Shown here piece by piece: positions 25,439-33,219 of a stretch of 64,000 bases of DNA. Made by a program: the position numbers and the translations under genes. Every line of letters begins with the position of its first letter. The first letter of the stretch is position 1. This stretch comes from Sphingopyxis sp. GTDB taxonomy: Bacteria; Pseudomonadota; Alphaproteobacteria; Sphingomonadales; Sphingomonadaceae. Location: contig JASBSJ010000052.1 of the NCBI GenBank assembly GCA_030148985.1, positions 1 through 64,000 on the forward strand, written 5' to 3'. The notes under the pieces are model-generated. The model saw only the letters and a program-made list of their open reading frames with translations. It was not told the DNA's origin and did not search any database.

Positions 25439-25607
25439 ACGCCACCTCCTTGTCTCATCCTCAGGCTAGGGCGCGCCACCGCGGCCCGATATGCGCAAAG
25501 TTACGGATGCCCAGGATCGCCGCGGCCGAGCAACGCTGCGAGGAGTCGGGGTCGCGATCGCCTCCCCGCAGCGCCGCCTTCGTTCGCGATGTGCGAACGA
25601 AGCGCGA

Positions 25608-26297
25608 TCATCCGGCCATAGTTTCCACCGCGCGGCGATCGTGGATCACCACTTCGCGGCGGGACGGAAGGTCGAGCAGCCCGTCGGCGCGCATCCGCGT
25701 CAGCTGCCGGCACGTCGTTTCGATCGTCAGCCCCAATATGTCGGCGATCTGCTGACGGCCGAAGGGCAGTTCGAAGCCGTCGTCCTGCCGCGCCGGTCCG
25801 GCGTGGCCCGACAGACGATCCGACATTTCGAGAAGGAAGGACGCCACTTTTTCGGCAGCGGACTTTCGGCCGAGCAGCATCATCCAATAACGGGCCCGGT
25901 CGAGTTCATCGAGCGTCCGGCGCAGCAATTTCTGCTGGAGATGGGGGTGCTTGCCGGCAAAGGCGTCAAAGTCGTTGCGGTTATAGATGCACACTTCGGC
26001 GTCGGTCATCGCGGTCACCCGATAGGGACTTTCCTTGCCAAACGGCCGCCCGATGAAATCGGACGCAAAGACGATTCCGACGATCTGTTCGCGCCCGTCG
26101 GAGGCCGCCACAACCAGTTTGAGCACGCCTTTCAGGACATTGGCGACCAGCGGCGCGTCATCGCCCTCCCAGATCAGCGTATGACCCGATTTGACGCATT
26201 GGCGGCGTCCCATCCGGCCGAGCTCGGCGAGTTCCCCGGCGTCGAGGCTCGCGCAGATCGCGCGGCCACGGACCATGCAGGACGCACAATCGCTCAT
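25608..26297 (-). CDS. FnrN-type regulator, copy 2, with Ser-to-Cys change in the recognition helix
   Basis: 229 aa, close to copy 1 along its whole length. Iron-sulfur cysteines C4, C7, C15 and C103 are kept, and there is an extra C34. The DNA-recognition helix reads LTIETTCRQL, so the Ser of the E-xx-S-R motif, which contacts the TTGAT half-site in E. coli Fnr, is Cys196. The rest of the helix-turn-helix (FGRQQIADILGL) is the same as in copy 1. It may read an altered box or add redox control to DNA binding. Its neighbour is the second Usp gene. Confidence 0.9.
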   Translation of the reverse strand: MSDCASCMVRGRAICASLDAGELAELGRMGRRQCVKSGHTLIWEGDDAPLVANVLKGVLKLVVAASDGREQIVGIVFASDFIGRPFGKESPYRVTAMTDAEVCIYNRNDFDAFAGKHPHLQQKLLRRTLDELDRARYWMMLLGRKSAAEKVASFLLEMSDRLSGHAGPARQDDGFELPFGRQQIADILGLTIETTCRQLTRMRADGLLDLPSRREVVIHDRRAVETMAG

Positions 26298-26458
26298 CGG
26301 CTAAGCTCCGGCATGGCGCTGTGAGTCGAAGGGATTTGGGTCATACCGCGCCTTCTATGCGTGCCGCGCGACGAAGGGAGTAAGGAAGTGTACGTATTTG
26401 GTCCGGGGATGCTTCGGTGCCAATTTGCGGCGCAGATTGGCCAACGAAAGGACGAATG

Positions 26459-26788
26459 ATGCACGACGCCGCAACCGTTCGCGCGCAACTCGAAGCGCGC
26501 CTCGTCGCATTGGGCGCGCGCGTCGATGATATAGAGGCGACGCAGCGCGAACCGCTCGACGACGATTTTGCAGACCAGGCGGTTGCACGCCAGGACGACG
26601 AACCGCTGGACGCGATCGAGAGTGCTGCGCTCGACGAAATTGCGCTGACCCGCCAGGCACTCGCGCGGCTGGACGCCGGAACCTATGGCGTCTGCACTGC
26701 CTGCGGCGAACCGATTTCGGCGGCACGCCTACAGGCGCTGCCCGTCGCTTCGCTTTGCATTGCCTGCGCGCGCGGCGCCGAACGCTGA
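26459..26788 (+). CDS. DksA/TraR family C4 zinc-finger protein
   Basis: 109 aa (start ATG 26459, seven bases after AAGG; an ATG one codon earlier is also possible). The N-terminal half is an acidic coiled coil (VRAQLEARLVALGARVDDI and EPLDAIESAALDEI). The C-terminal finger has C79-x-x-C82 and C100-x-x-C103 (CTACGEPISAARLQALP, LCIAC). Such proteins enter the RNA polymerase secondary channel. Its shorter length and GTYGVC motif make it closer to the YbiI/TraR-like branch than to housekeeping DksA. Confidence 0.87.
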   Translation: MHDAATVRAQLEARLVALGARVDDIEATQREPLDDDFADQAVARQDDEPLDAIESAALDEIALTRQALARLDAGTYGVCTACGEPISAARLQALPVASLCIACARGAER

Positions 26789-26836
26789 GCCGTACCGCCG
26801 CAGCGCCGATGCCGGGGCTTTTGCAAAGGAGTGGGA

Positions 26837-28120
26837 ATGTCCGCGCTGGCTGCCGCTGAAGGATTGGGACAGTGGCCGCTGTTATATGGCATCGGGCTGT
26901 CGCTGGGCCTCGGCCTGTTGATCGGGGTACAGCGCGGGTGGACGCTGCGGAACGAGGCGGAGGGCAGCCGCTTTGCCGGGATCCGCACCTTTGGGCTGAT
27001 CGGCCTCACGGGCGGCATTGCCGGGGCGCTCGAACCCATCGATCGCGTAGCCGCAATCCTGTTGCTGGCCGCCACCTCCTTTCTGATCCTGCTCGGCTAT
27101 GCGCGGACAGCTCGGCGGCGCGTCAGCGGAACCGCCAGCCTTGCTTCGCTGATTACGCTCGCCTGCGGCTTTCTCGCGACATCGGGCCAACCCCAGCTTG
27201 CGTCGATTCTCGCTGTCACCACAACGCTGCTCCTGACGCTGCGGCCCCAGCTTCACCGCTGGATCGAGGCGATGACCGAGGCCGAGGTCAGCGCGATCGC
27301 CCGCTTCGCGCTGATCGCGATCGTCATCCTGCCGCTGCTGCCCGACCGGGCGATGGGGCCCTATGATGCGTGGAACCCACGGCAGCTCTGGCTGGTCGTG
27401 GTGTTCGTCTCGGGCTTTTCCTTCGCCGGCTATGCTGCGGCGAAACGCTTTGGCGCGACGCGCGGAACGCTGGCGATGGCCGCGACGGGCGCGATGGTGT
27501 CCTCGACCGCCGTCACCGCCGCACTGGCGACGCGGCTGCGCGACGAGACCGAAAATGCCTCCGCGCTGGTCGCGGGGATCGCCGCGGCATCCGCCGTGAT
27601 GCTCGCTCGCGTCGTCATCCTCGTCGCCGTCCTCGCGCCGGTCGCACTCGCCACGGCCGCGCTTCTGATCGGCCCTGCGGTGCTCGTCAGCCTCGCCGCC
27701 ACGATTTGGTGCCTGGTCCGCGCTCGCCGTAGGCCGGCAACCGCCGCCGGGGCCGTAAAGCTCCGAAACCCTTTGAACTTCGTCCCGGCGCTCGGATTGA
27801 TCGGGCTGGTCATGGCGATGGCGCTCATCGCGCGTTGGCTGATGGAGCGGATCGGCGAAGGCGGAACAGCGGTCATTCTGGCGCTGTCGGGTGTCGCCGA
27901 TGTCGATGCGGCGATCATCACGATCGGCGGGCTGCCCCCCGGAACTCTCGACGGCCAAACGGCCGGAATCGCTCTCGCGGCGGCGGTCATGGCCAATACG
28001 CTGTTCAAGGCGGCGATCCCTCCGGTTCTGGTCCGCACGCGCCGCGGCTGGATCGCGGCGCTGCCGCTCGTCGCCAGCGTGGCTGCGGGCCTGGCAATGC
28101 TGCCCTGGCTGCTGCTGTAG
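26837..28120 (+). CDS. MgtC/SapB-DUF4010 integral membrane protein
   Basis: 427 aa from ATG 26837, six bases after AAGGAG; a GTG at 26831 lies within that ribosome site. About 12 membrane helices. The first 140 residues resemble the MgtC/SapB domain (GLGLLIGVQRGWTLR; AGIRTFGLIGLTGGIAGAL given in part). The rest is the DUF4010 domain (RFALIAIVILPLLPDR; GFSFAGYAAAKRFG; SGVADVDAAIITIGG). Transport or signalling substrate is unknown. It converges on fixJ. Confidence 0.85.
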   Translation: MSALAAAEGLGQWPLLYGIGLSLGLGLLIGVQRGWTLRNEAEGSRFAGIRTFGLIGLTGGIAGALEPIDRVAAILLLAATSFLILLGYARTARRRVSGTASLASLITLACGFLATSGQPQLASILAVTTTLLLTLRPQLHRWIEAMTEAEVSAIARFALIAIVILPLLPDRAMGPYDAWNPRQLWLVVVFVSGFSFAGYAAAKRFGATRGTLAMAATGAMVSSTAVTAALATRLRDETENASALVAGIAAASAVMLARVVILVAVLAPVALATAALLIGPAVLVSLAATIWCLVRARRRPATAAGAVKLRNPLNFVPALGLIGLVMAMALIARWLMERIGEGGTAVILALSGVADVDAAIITIGGLPPGTLDGQTAGIALAAAVMANTLFKAAIPPVLVRTRRGWIAALPLVASVAAGLAMLPWLLL

Positions 28121-28138
28121 CAGCCTGCACTCCCATTT

Positions 28139-28155
28139 TTCAGGGAAATCCTGAA
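28139..28155. terminator. Short hairpin between convergent genes
   Basis: TTCAGG-GAAAT-CCTGAA lies between the convergent DUF4010 gene (stop 28120) and fixJ (stop 28159). The stem is only 6 bp and there is no clear T-run on the exit side, so a terminator role is tentative. Confidence 0.3.
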
Positions 28156-28158
28156 TCG

Positions 28159-28788
28159 TTACCTATTGCCCCAACCATTACCCATGCCGGCGGCAAAGGC
28201 GAGGCGCAGCGCGTCGGACAGACTGCGAACGTCAAGCTTTGCCATCAGATTGGCGCGATGGACTTCGACGGTGCGCGGCGAGATGCCGAGGTCATAAGCG
28301 ATCGTCTTGTTGGGCAGCCCCTGGGCCAGACCGTCGAGCACTTCGCGTTCGCGCGGGGTGAGGACACCCAGCACGACATTGGCTTCGGCGGCGCGCGCGG
28401 CCGCGCCGTCCGCGGCCGCCATCCGGTCGAACGCCGCGTCGATCGCCGCAATGAGCACCGCTTTTTCGAACGGCTTTTCCAGGAAATCGACTGCGCCTGC
28501 CTTCATCGCCCGCACCGCGATCGAGACGTCGGCATGGCCGGTCAGCACGATCACCGGCATCGTTACACCCCGGTCGAGTAGGGCCTGTTGCACTTCAAGG
28601 CCGTCCATCTCGGGCATCCGGACGTCGAGCAGGACACAGCCCTCGGGGGCGTGGCGCACCTCTTTCAGAAACGCGACTCCGCTCACCCACGTCTGGACGG
28701 TGTAGCCCGACGTTTTGAGCATGAAGCTCGCCGAGCGCCGGATAGCGTCCTCATCGTCGACGATATGCACCAGCTTGTTATCCGTCAT
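28159..28788 (-). CDS. fixJ: FixJ-type response regulator (receiver plus LuxR HTH)
   Basis: 209 aa from ATG 28788, overlapping fixL by 11 bp. The receiver carries DDED at 11-14, the phospho-acceptor D55 (CVLLDVRMPEMDG), TGH and the KPF lysine. The LuxR-type helix-turn-helix follows (LTPREREVLDGLAQGLPNK and ISPRTVEVHRANLMAKL). FixJ phosphorylated by FixL activates fixK/fnr-type genes at low oxygen in rhizobia and Caulobacter. Here its targets may be the fnrN genes or the cbb3 island; no site can be assigned with certainty. Confidence 0.92.
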   Translation of the reverse strand: MTDNKLVHIVDDEDAIRRSASFMLKTSGYTVQTWVSGVAFLKEVRHAPEGCVLLDVRMPEMDGLEVQQALLDRGVTMPVIVLTGHADVSIAVRAMKAGAVDFLEKPFEKAVLIAAIDAAFDRMAAADGAAARAAEANVVLGVLTPREREVLDGLAQGLPNKTIAYDLGISPRTVEVHRANLMAKLDVRSLSDALRLAFAAGMGNGWGNR

Positions 28789-30652
28789 CCGTTTCCTCCG
28801 CTTTCGCGCTGACCAGCGTGAAATGAAATTCGGTGCCGCCGCCTGCCCGCGGCTCCATCCAGATCCGTCCGCCATGCGCCTCGACGATCGTGCGACAGAT
28901 CGAAAGGCCCAGCCCCATCCCCTCGGACTTGGTGCTCGTAAAGGCCGTGAACAATTGTTCGGCGATCCGGGCATCGACCCCCGGCCCGGTATCGGCAACG
29001 ATCACGCGCACGAAGCCGCGCGCGTCGGGACGGCTGGTAACGCTGAGTTTGCGCACCGGACTCGCCGCCATCGCCTCGCACGCATTGCGGATGAGGTTGA
29101 TGAGCACTTGCTGGATCTGGATCTTGTCGACGAGCACCGGCGAGGCATAGGGGTCGAGATCGAAGTGCGGTTCGATCCCCTTCTCGCGCGCGCCCATCAG
29201 GCCAAGCACCGCCGCTTCGTTGATCAGCAAGGGAAGCTTTTCGATCGTCTTCTCGACCTCGCCGCGCGCCACGAAATCGCGCAGGCGCCGGACGATATGG
29301 CCTGCACGCAGCGCCTCTTTCGCGGTGTCGTCGAGCGCGTCGCGGATCATCGGAAGGTCGTCGGGATCGGGCCGGGCAAGCATGTCGCGGATCGCCTCGA
29401 CATAATTGGCGACCGCGGTCAGCGGCTGGTTGAGTTCGTGCGCCAGGGTCGATGCCATCGTCCCCATCGCGCTCACGCGCGCAACATGGACGAGTTCGGA
29501 TTGCAGCGATTCGAGCTGCGCCTCGGTCTTCTGACGCTCGGTAAGATCGCGAATGAAGCCGGTGAACAGCGGATGCGCTTCACCGGTCGCCTCGCCGATC
29601 GAAAGCTCCATCGGAAAGGTCGATCCATCCTTGCGCTGCGCAAAGACCACGCGCCCGATACCGATGATCCGCTTCTCGCCCGTTTCCAGATAGCGCCGAA
29701 TATAATTATCGTGACGTTCGCGGTCGGGCGACGGCATCAGCCGACTGACATTGGCGCCGAGCAATTCGGCTTCGCTAAAGCCGAACAATTGCTCGGCGGC
29801 GGCGCTGAACGACAGGATCAGGCCCTGGTCGTCGATGACGACCATCGCATCGGGTACGGTCGAGAGGATCGAACGAAGATGGCTTTCCTGCGATCGCAGC
29901 GCCTCTTCGGATGCACGGCGTCCGGTGATGTCGGAAACGACCTTGGCAAACCCCCGCAGGCTGCCGTCGGGGTGGCGCAAGGCGGTGATCGACACGTCGG
30001 CCAGAAATTCGGAGCCATCCTTGCGAACGCGCCAATCCTCGGTGTCGAAACGGCCATCGCGCGCTGCGTGCGCCAGATCGTCGGCAGGTTTTCCGGCCGC
30101 AACCGCGTCGCGCGGGTAGAAGGCCGACGCTTCGACCCCGATGACATCTTCTTCGCACCAGCCCATCAGCCGCTCGGCCCCCGTGTTCCAGATCGTCACC
30201 CGTCCCTGGGGATCGAGAAGATAGATGGCATGGCCCTCGGCGCCGTCGATGAGGAGCCCGAGTTCCTCAGCCAGCACATCGGCTTCGGCCGCGCGGCGGG
30301 CCGCGTTTTCCTCGCACTCGCGAAGGTGTCCCCGCACGTTATGGGCCGCGCGCGCGAGCAGGATGGTCCCGGCAGCGGCTAGCAGGAAAAGCCCCGCTTC
30401 GACAAACGCGACGGCGCCCCACTCCCGAAACCCGGAGAAGTAGATCCCGAGCAGTAGCGCAGGGAGAGCAGCGATCGCCGCGGCGCGCGGGCCGGCAAAG
30501 ATCGCCGCCGCCATTATGGCGAGCGTGAAGAGGGGAAAGGCCGCAGGTCCGCCGATCCAGACATTGAGCATGGACTGCGCAAGCGCCGCCGCCGCGACGA
30601 ACGCCAGAGCGGCCAGCACGCGGGCCGGTAAAGATCGTTCGGTCAATGGCAT
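28778..30652 (-). CDS. fixL: Oxygen-sensing histidine kinase FixL (haem PAS)
   Basis: 624 aa. Up to four membrane helices lie in the first 105 residues, followed by a PAS domain at about 130-245 and a second PAS at about 260-375. The second has the haem-binding region RHDNYIRRYLETGEKRIIG, where H314 is the expected proximal ligand and the arginines correspond to the FixL ligand-sensing loop. The kinase core has the phospho-acceptor H405 (STLAHELNQPLTAV) and G boxes VADTGPGVDARI and GMGLGLSICRTIVEAHGG. Oxygen bound to haem should switch the kinase off. It forms an operon with fixJ. Confidence 0.93.
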   Translation of the reverse strand: MPLTERSLPARVLAALAFVAAAALAQSMLNVWIGGPAAFPLFTLAIMAAAIFAGPRAAAIAALPALLLGIYFSGFREWGAVAFVEAGLFLLAAAGTILLARAAHNVRGHLRECEENAARRAAEADVLAEELGLLIDGAEGHAIYLLDPQGRVTIWNTGAERLMGWCEEDVIGVEASAFYPRDAVAAGKPADDLAHAARDGRFDTEDWRVRKDGSEFLADVSITALRHPDGSLRGFAKVVSDITGRRASEEALRSQESHLRSILSTVPDAMVVIDDQGLILSFSAAAEQLFGFSEAELLGANVSRLMPSPDRERHDNYIRRYLETGEKRIIGIGRVVFAQRKDGSTFPMELSIGEATGEAHPLFTGFIRDLTERQKTEAQLESLQSELVHVARVSAMGTMASTLAHELNQPLTAVANYVEAIRDMLARPDPDDLPMIRDALDDTAKEALRAGHIVRRLRDFVARGEVEKTIEKLPLLINEAAVLGLMGAREKGIEPHFDLDPYASPVLVDKIQIQQVLINLIRNACEAMAASPVRKLSVTSRPDARGFVRVIVADTGPGVDARIAEQLFTAFTSTKSEGMGLGLSICRTIVEAHGGRIWMEPRAGGGTEFHFTLVSAKAEETDDG

Positions 30653-30894
30653 CGGCGCAGTCGCTCCCCCGCAGGGTGATCGGCGCCGAGTCGCGACGCC
30701 CTGCCCTCGATCAACAGCATATCGCCAAATGGCCGCACGTGAAACCTGCGCCGCGGCGCCCCGCCCGAGTGCGGGAAAATACGCATAGGCCGGACGAGCT
30801 CCGGCAGGACATGATCGGCGCCGACTACATCGACATTGTCGCGTTCCCAGAATGCGATGATGCCGGGCAGAAAACCGCCTGCCGGAGACCTTTC

Positions 30895-31479
30895 ATGAGC
30901 AACAAGCGCATCCTTATCATCGACGGGCACCCCGACCCGGATCACGCCCACTTCGTGCACGCGCTGGCCGATCGATATGCCGAGGGCGCCGTCGAGGCCG
31001 GCCACGATATTCGGCGCCTCGACATTGCGGCCATGGCACCGCCCCCGCTGACGACGCGCCGCGAATGGGAGGAAGGCCGACCTTCACCAGCGATCGTGGC
31101 CGCGCAGGATGCCCTATTATGGAGCGAGCATATCGTGCTTCTCTATCCGCTCTGGCTGGGCGACATGCCGGCGCTGCTGAAAGCCTTCTTCGAACAGGTC
31201 ATGCGTCCGGGGTTCGCGTTCCGCTACCGCGAAGGCAGATTGCCCGAAAAGAAGCTCAAGGGCCGCACCGCCCACCTCGTCGTGACGATGGGGATGCCGG
31301 CGATGATCTATCGCCTCTATTATGGTGCGCACAGCGTCAAAAGCCTTGAGCGTAACATACTGAAATTCGTTGGTATAAAGCCGACGCGCCGCAGCATTGT
31401 CGGCAATGTCGAAGGCGATGACGACATTCGCGACGATTGGCTGCGGACGATGGCCGAAGCTGGCCGGTCGGCGCAATAG
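30895..31479 (+). CDS. Flavodoxin-like NAD(P)H quinone oxidoreductase
   Basis: 194 aa from ATG 30895 after CCGGAGACC. A flavodoxin fold of the NQO/KefF/MdaB kind: ILIIDGHPDPDHAHFVHALADRY (given in part) at the FMN-phosphate loop, VLLYPLWLGDMPALLKAFFEQ, and VTMGMPAMIYRLYYGAHSVKS. It probably reduces quinones with NAD(P)H and FMN or FAD. It is divergent from fixL with a 242-bp spacer that contains no other recognisable gene or Fnr box. Confidence 0.83.
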   Translation: MSNKRILIIDGHPDPDHAHFVHALADRYAEGAVEAGHDIRRLDIAAMAPPPLTTRREWEEGRPSPAIVAAQDALLWSEHIVLLYPLWLGDMPALLKAFFEQVMRPGFAFRYREGRLPEKKLKGRTAHLVVTMGMPAMIYRLYYGAHSVKSLERNILKFVGIKPTRRSIVGNVEGDDDIRDDWLRTMAEAGRSAQ

Positions 31480-31602
31480 TTTTCCCCCGGCGGGATTTCC
31501 ATCCAGGCCCGCCCTCGGCGCGCGTGGCATCCGTAGAATCCCGAACTGCGGCGAACGCATTCGCCGCCTATCGTCGTTCCCACAATCAGCGAGGTACGCG
31601 AT

Positions 31603-32157
31603 ATGGTCGGCTTCATAGCGAGAGCAGCGAGTCCACGGAGCGACTACGCTAATCTGTTCTGGGCTGCCGGTCTGGGCATCGGCGCGAGCGCCATTCTCCT
31701 TTTCCTTCAATTCTCGCCGCGCCCCTTTCTCACCACGATCGCGGCGATCCTGTGGCTGGTCGCGCTCATGGGTGTTGCCGCGCTCCTCCAGGTTCGCGAG
31801 GCTCAGGTATCGCGGCATCGCGGCGAACGGATTGCCTGGCGCGTGGCGGCGACGCCTTATCTGGTCGCCGCGGCGATCCTGATCGCCGATCCGCTCCTCG
31901 GTCGGGACGGCCTCGCCTATGCGCTGGCCGGCGGCCTCGGCATCGCCGGGATCGCGCGCGTGACCGTCGCGTTCAGCAGCAGGCGACGGGGCCGCGGATG
32001 GCTGTATCTCTCGGGCGCGATGACCATGGCCGTGGCAATGGCGCTCGGCTTCGGCTGGCCCTTCACGCTCGCTGCGCCCGCCATAGCCGCCCTCGCGCTC
32101 GATCTTCTTATCCTCGGCATTACGTTAATTCTCTCACGAACAGGAGGCAGGTCATGA
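31603..32157 (+). CDS. HdeD-like (DUF308) membrane protein
   Basis: 184 aa with about six membrane helices in three hairpins (ASAILLFLQFSPRPFLTTIAAI is in the first pair). Arg-rich loops separate them, and the repeat-like spacing G-x-x-x-A is typical of HdeD/DUF308 proteins. These are linked to acid or general stress in enteric bacteria, but the molecular role is not known. The stop codon overlaps the start of the SpoIIAA-like gene. The family call is moderate because individual motifs in DUF308 are weak. Confidence 0.6.
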   Translation: MVGFIARAASPRSDYANLFWAAGLGIGASAILLFLQFSPRPFLTTIAAILWLVALMGVAALLQVREAQVSRHRGERIAWRVAATPYLVAAAILIADPLLGRDGLAYALAGGLGIAGIARVTVAFSSRRRGRGWLYLSGAMTMAVAMALGFGWPFTLAAPAIAALALDLLILGITLILSRTGGRS

Positions 32158-32534
32158 TGGAATGGATCGACAGCGCGGACGACATCATCGCGCTCAAGCT
32201 CGCCGACAAGATCGGCGGCGCCGACCTCGACGCCATCATGGACCGCCTCGATACGGCCATGGCCCGGCATGAGACGGTGCATATCTTCCTCGAAACCTGT
32301 TCGATCGACGGAATCGAGCTTTCCGGTTTCGGCTCCTATGTCGTCCGTGCGTTGCCGCTGTTCGGCAAGCTCGGCCGTTTCGGCCGCGTGGCCGTCGTCG
32401 CCGACCAGGCGTGGATCCGCGCGGGCACGCGCATCGAAAGCGCGCTGCTGCCCGGCATCAGCTATCGCACCTTCACGCCAGAGCAACGCGACGAAGCCTT
32501 CGACTGGGTTACGGGCACAACCGTCGATGCCTGA
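32154..32534 (+). CDS. SpoIIAA/STAS-like protein
   Basis: 126 aa from ATG 32154 with AGGAGG six bases upstream. The alpha/beta pattern (IIALKLADKIGGADLDAIMDRL given in part; HIFLETCSIDGIELSGF; VAVVADQAWIRAGTRIES; TFTPEQRDEAFDWV) matches the SpoIIAA-like family seen beside stress genes in sphingomonads and others. It lacks the anti-sigma-antagonist phosphoserine motif in a clear form. It is translationally coupled to the HdeD-like gene. Confidence 0.78.
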   Translation: MMEWIDSADDIIALKLADKIGGADLDAIMDRLDTAMARHETVHIFLETCSIDGIELSGFGSYVVRALPLFGKLGRFGRVAVVADQAWIRAGTRIESALLPGISYRTFTPEQRDEAFDWVTGTTVDA

Positions 32535-32565
32535 AGAACCGTCCAACAAGCAAAGGATAACGGAC

Positions 32566-33108
32566 ATGACCGACCAATCGCTGGATCTGACGCTGTCCGA
32601 GGCCGGCGGCACGAGCATCGTCACGCGCGATGGAGTCGAGCTTCGCTTGCGGCCCATCACCGCGGACGATGCGGCCGTGCTCGATCGCTTTTTCGATGGT
32701 CTGGCGCCCGACGACATGCGGTTTCGCTTTCTGAGCGCCCAGCCGCACCTGTCGAGCGCGCAGCTTGCCGCGATGATCGATGTCGATCATCGCCACCGCG
32801 AGCATTTGCTGGCCTTCGACAGCAACAGCAACGAACTTGTCGCGAGCCTCCTGATCGCCGCCGACGACAAATTCGAGGTCGCCGAAGTCGCGATCGCCAT
32901 TACCCCGTCATATAAGGGTCGCGGCGTGGGATGGAGCCTGCTCAATCACGCCGTAGACCTTGCAAAGAAGCGCGGCGTCAAACGGCTACGCTCGATCGAA
33001 AGCCGCGCCAATCGCGAAGCGATCGACGTCGAGCGAACGCTGGGCTTTACATCTAGCGATTATGAAGGCGATGCGACGCTCGCGCTTCTCGAGATCGACC
33101 TTCGCTGA
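32566..33108 (+). CDS. GNAT family N-acetyltransferase
   Basis: 180 aa from ATG 32566 after AAAGGA. GNAT fold: VELRLRPITADDAAVLDRFF at the start, VAEVAIAITPSYKGRGVGWSLL (given in part) holding the acetyl-CoA loop Q/R-x-x-G-x-G/A as YKGRGVG, and LRSIESRANREAIDVERTLGF. Such GNATs are common as fusions to or partners of acyl-CoA synthetases (Pat type) and stress genes. The substrate, a protein or small amine, is unknown. Last gene of the + strand stress run. Confidence 0.82.
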   Translation: MTDQSLDLTLSEAGGTSIVTRDGVELRLRPITADDAAVLDRFFDGLAPDDMRFRFLSAQPHLSSAQLAAMIDVDHRHREHLLAFDSNSNELVASLLIAADDKFEVAEVAIAITPSYKGRGVGWSLLNHAVDLAKKRGVKRLRSIESRANREAIDVERTLGFTSSDYEGDATLALLEIDLR

Positions 33109-33160
33109 GCACAATGCGCGTTCTGAGGGGCGCGGGACTTACGGGGGATAGGGTGCCTGG

Positions 33161-33219
33161 GGACGGCCGCACCATCGGCTTTTTCCCGTTCGAGCGACAG
33201 GGGCGGTGCGGAGCCGTCC
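33161..33219. terminator. Long imperfect inverted repeat between convergent genes
   Basis: GGACGGCCGCACC (33161-33173) pairs with GGTGCGGAGCCGTCC (33205-33219) with a small bulge and a loop of about 31 bases; the right arm reaches the stop of the acyl-CoA synthetase gene. Its place between the convergent GNAT and synthetase genes suits a bidirectional terminator. No clean T-tract is seen. Confidence 0.4.

Noticed and set aside
26381-26400. GTACGTA in front of fnrN copy 2 and the DksA-like gene as a FixJ site
   Set aside because: Too short and no second copy at a related promoter in the window; cannot be supported.
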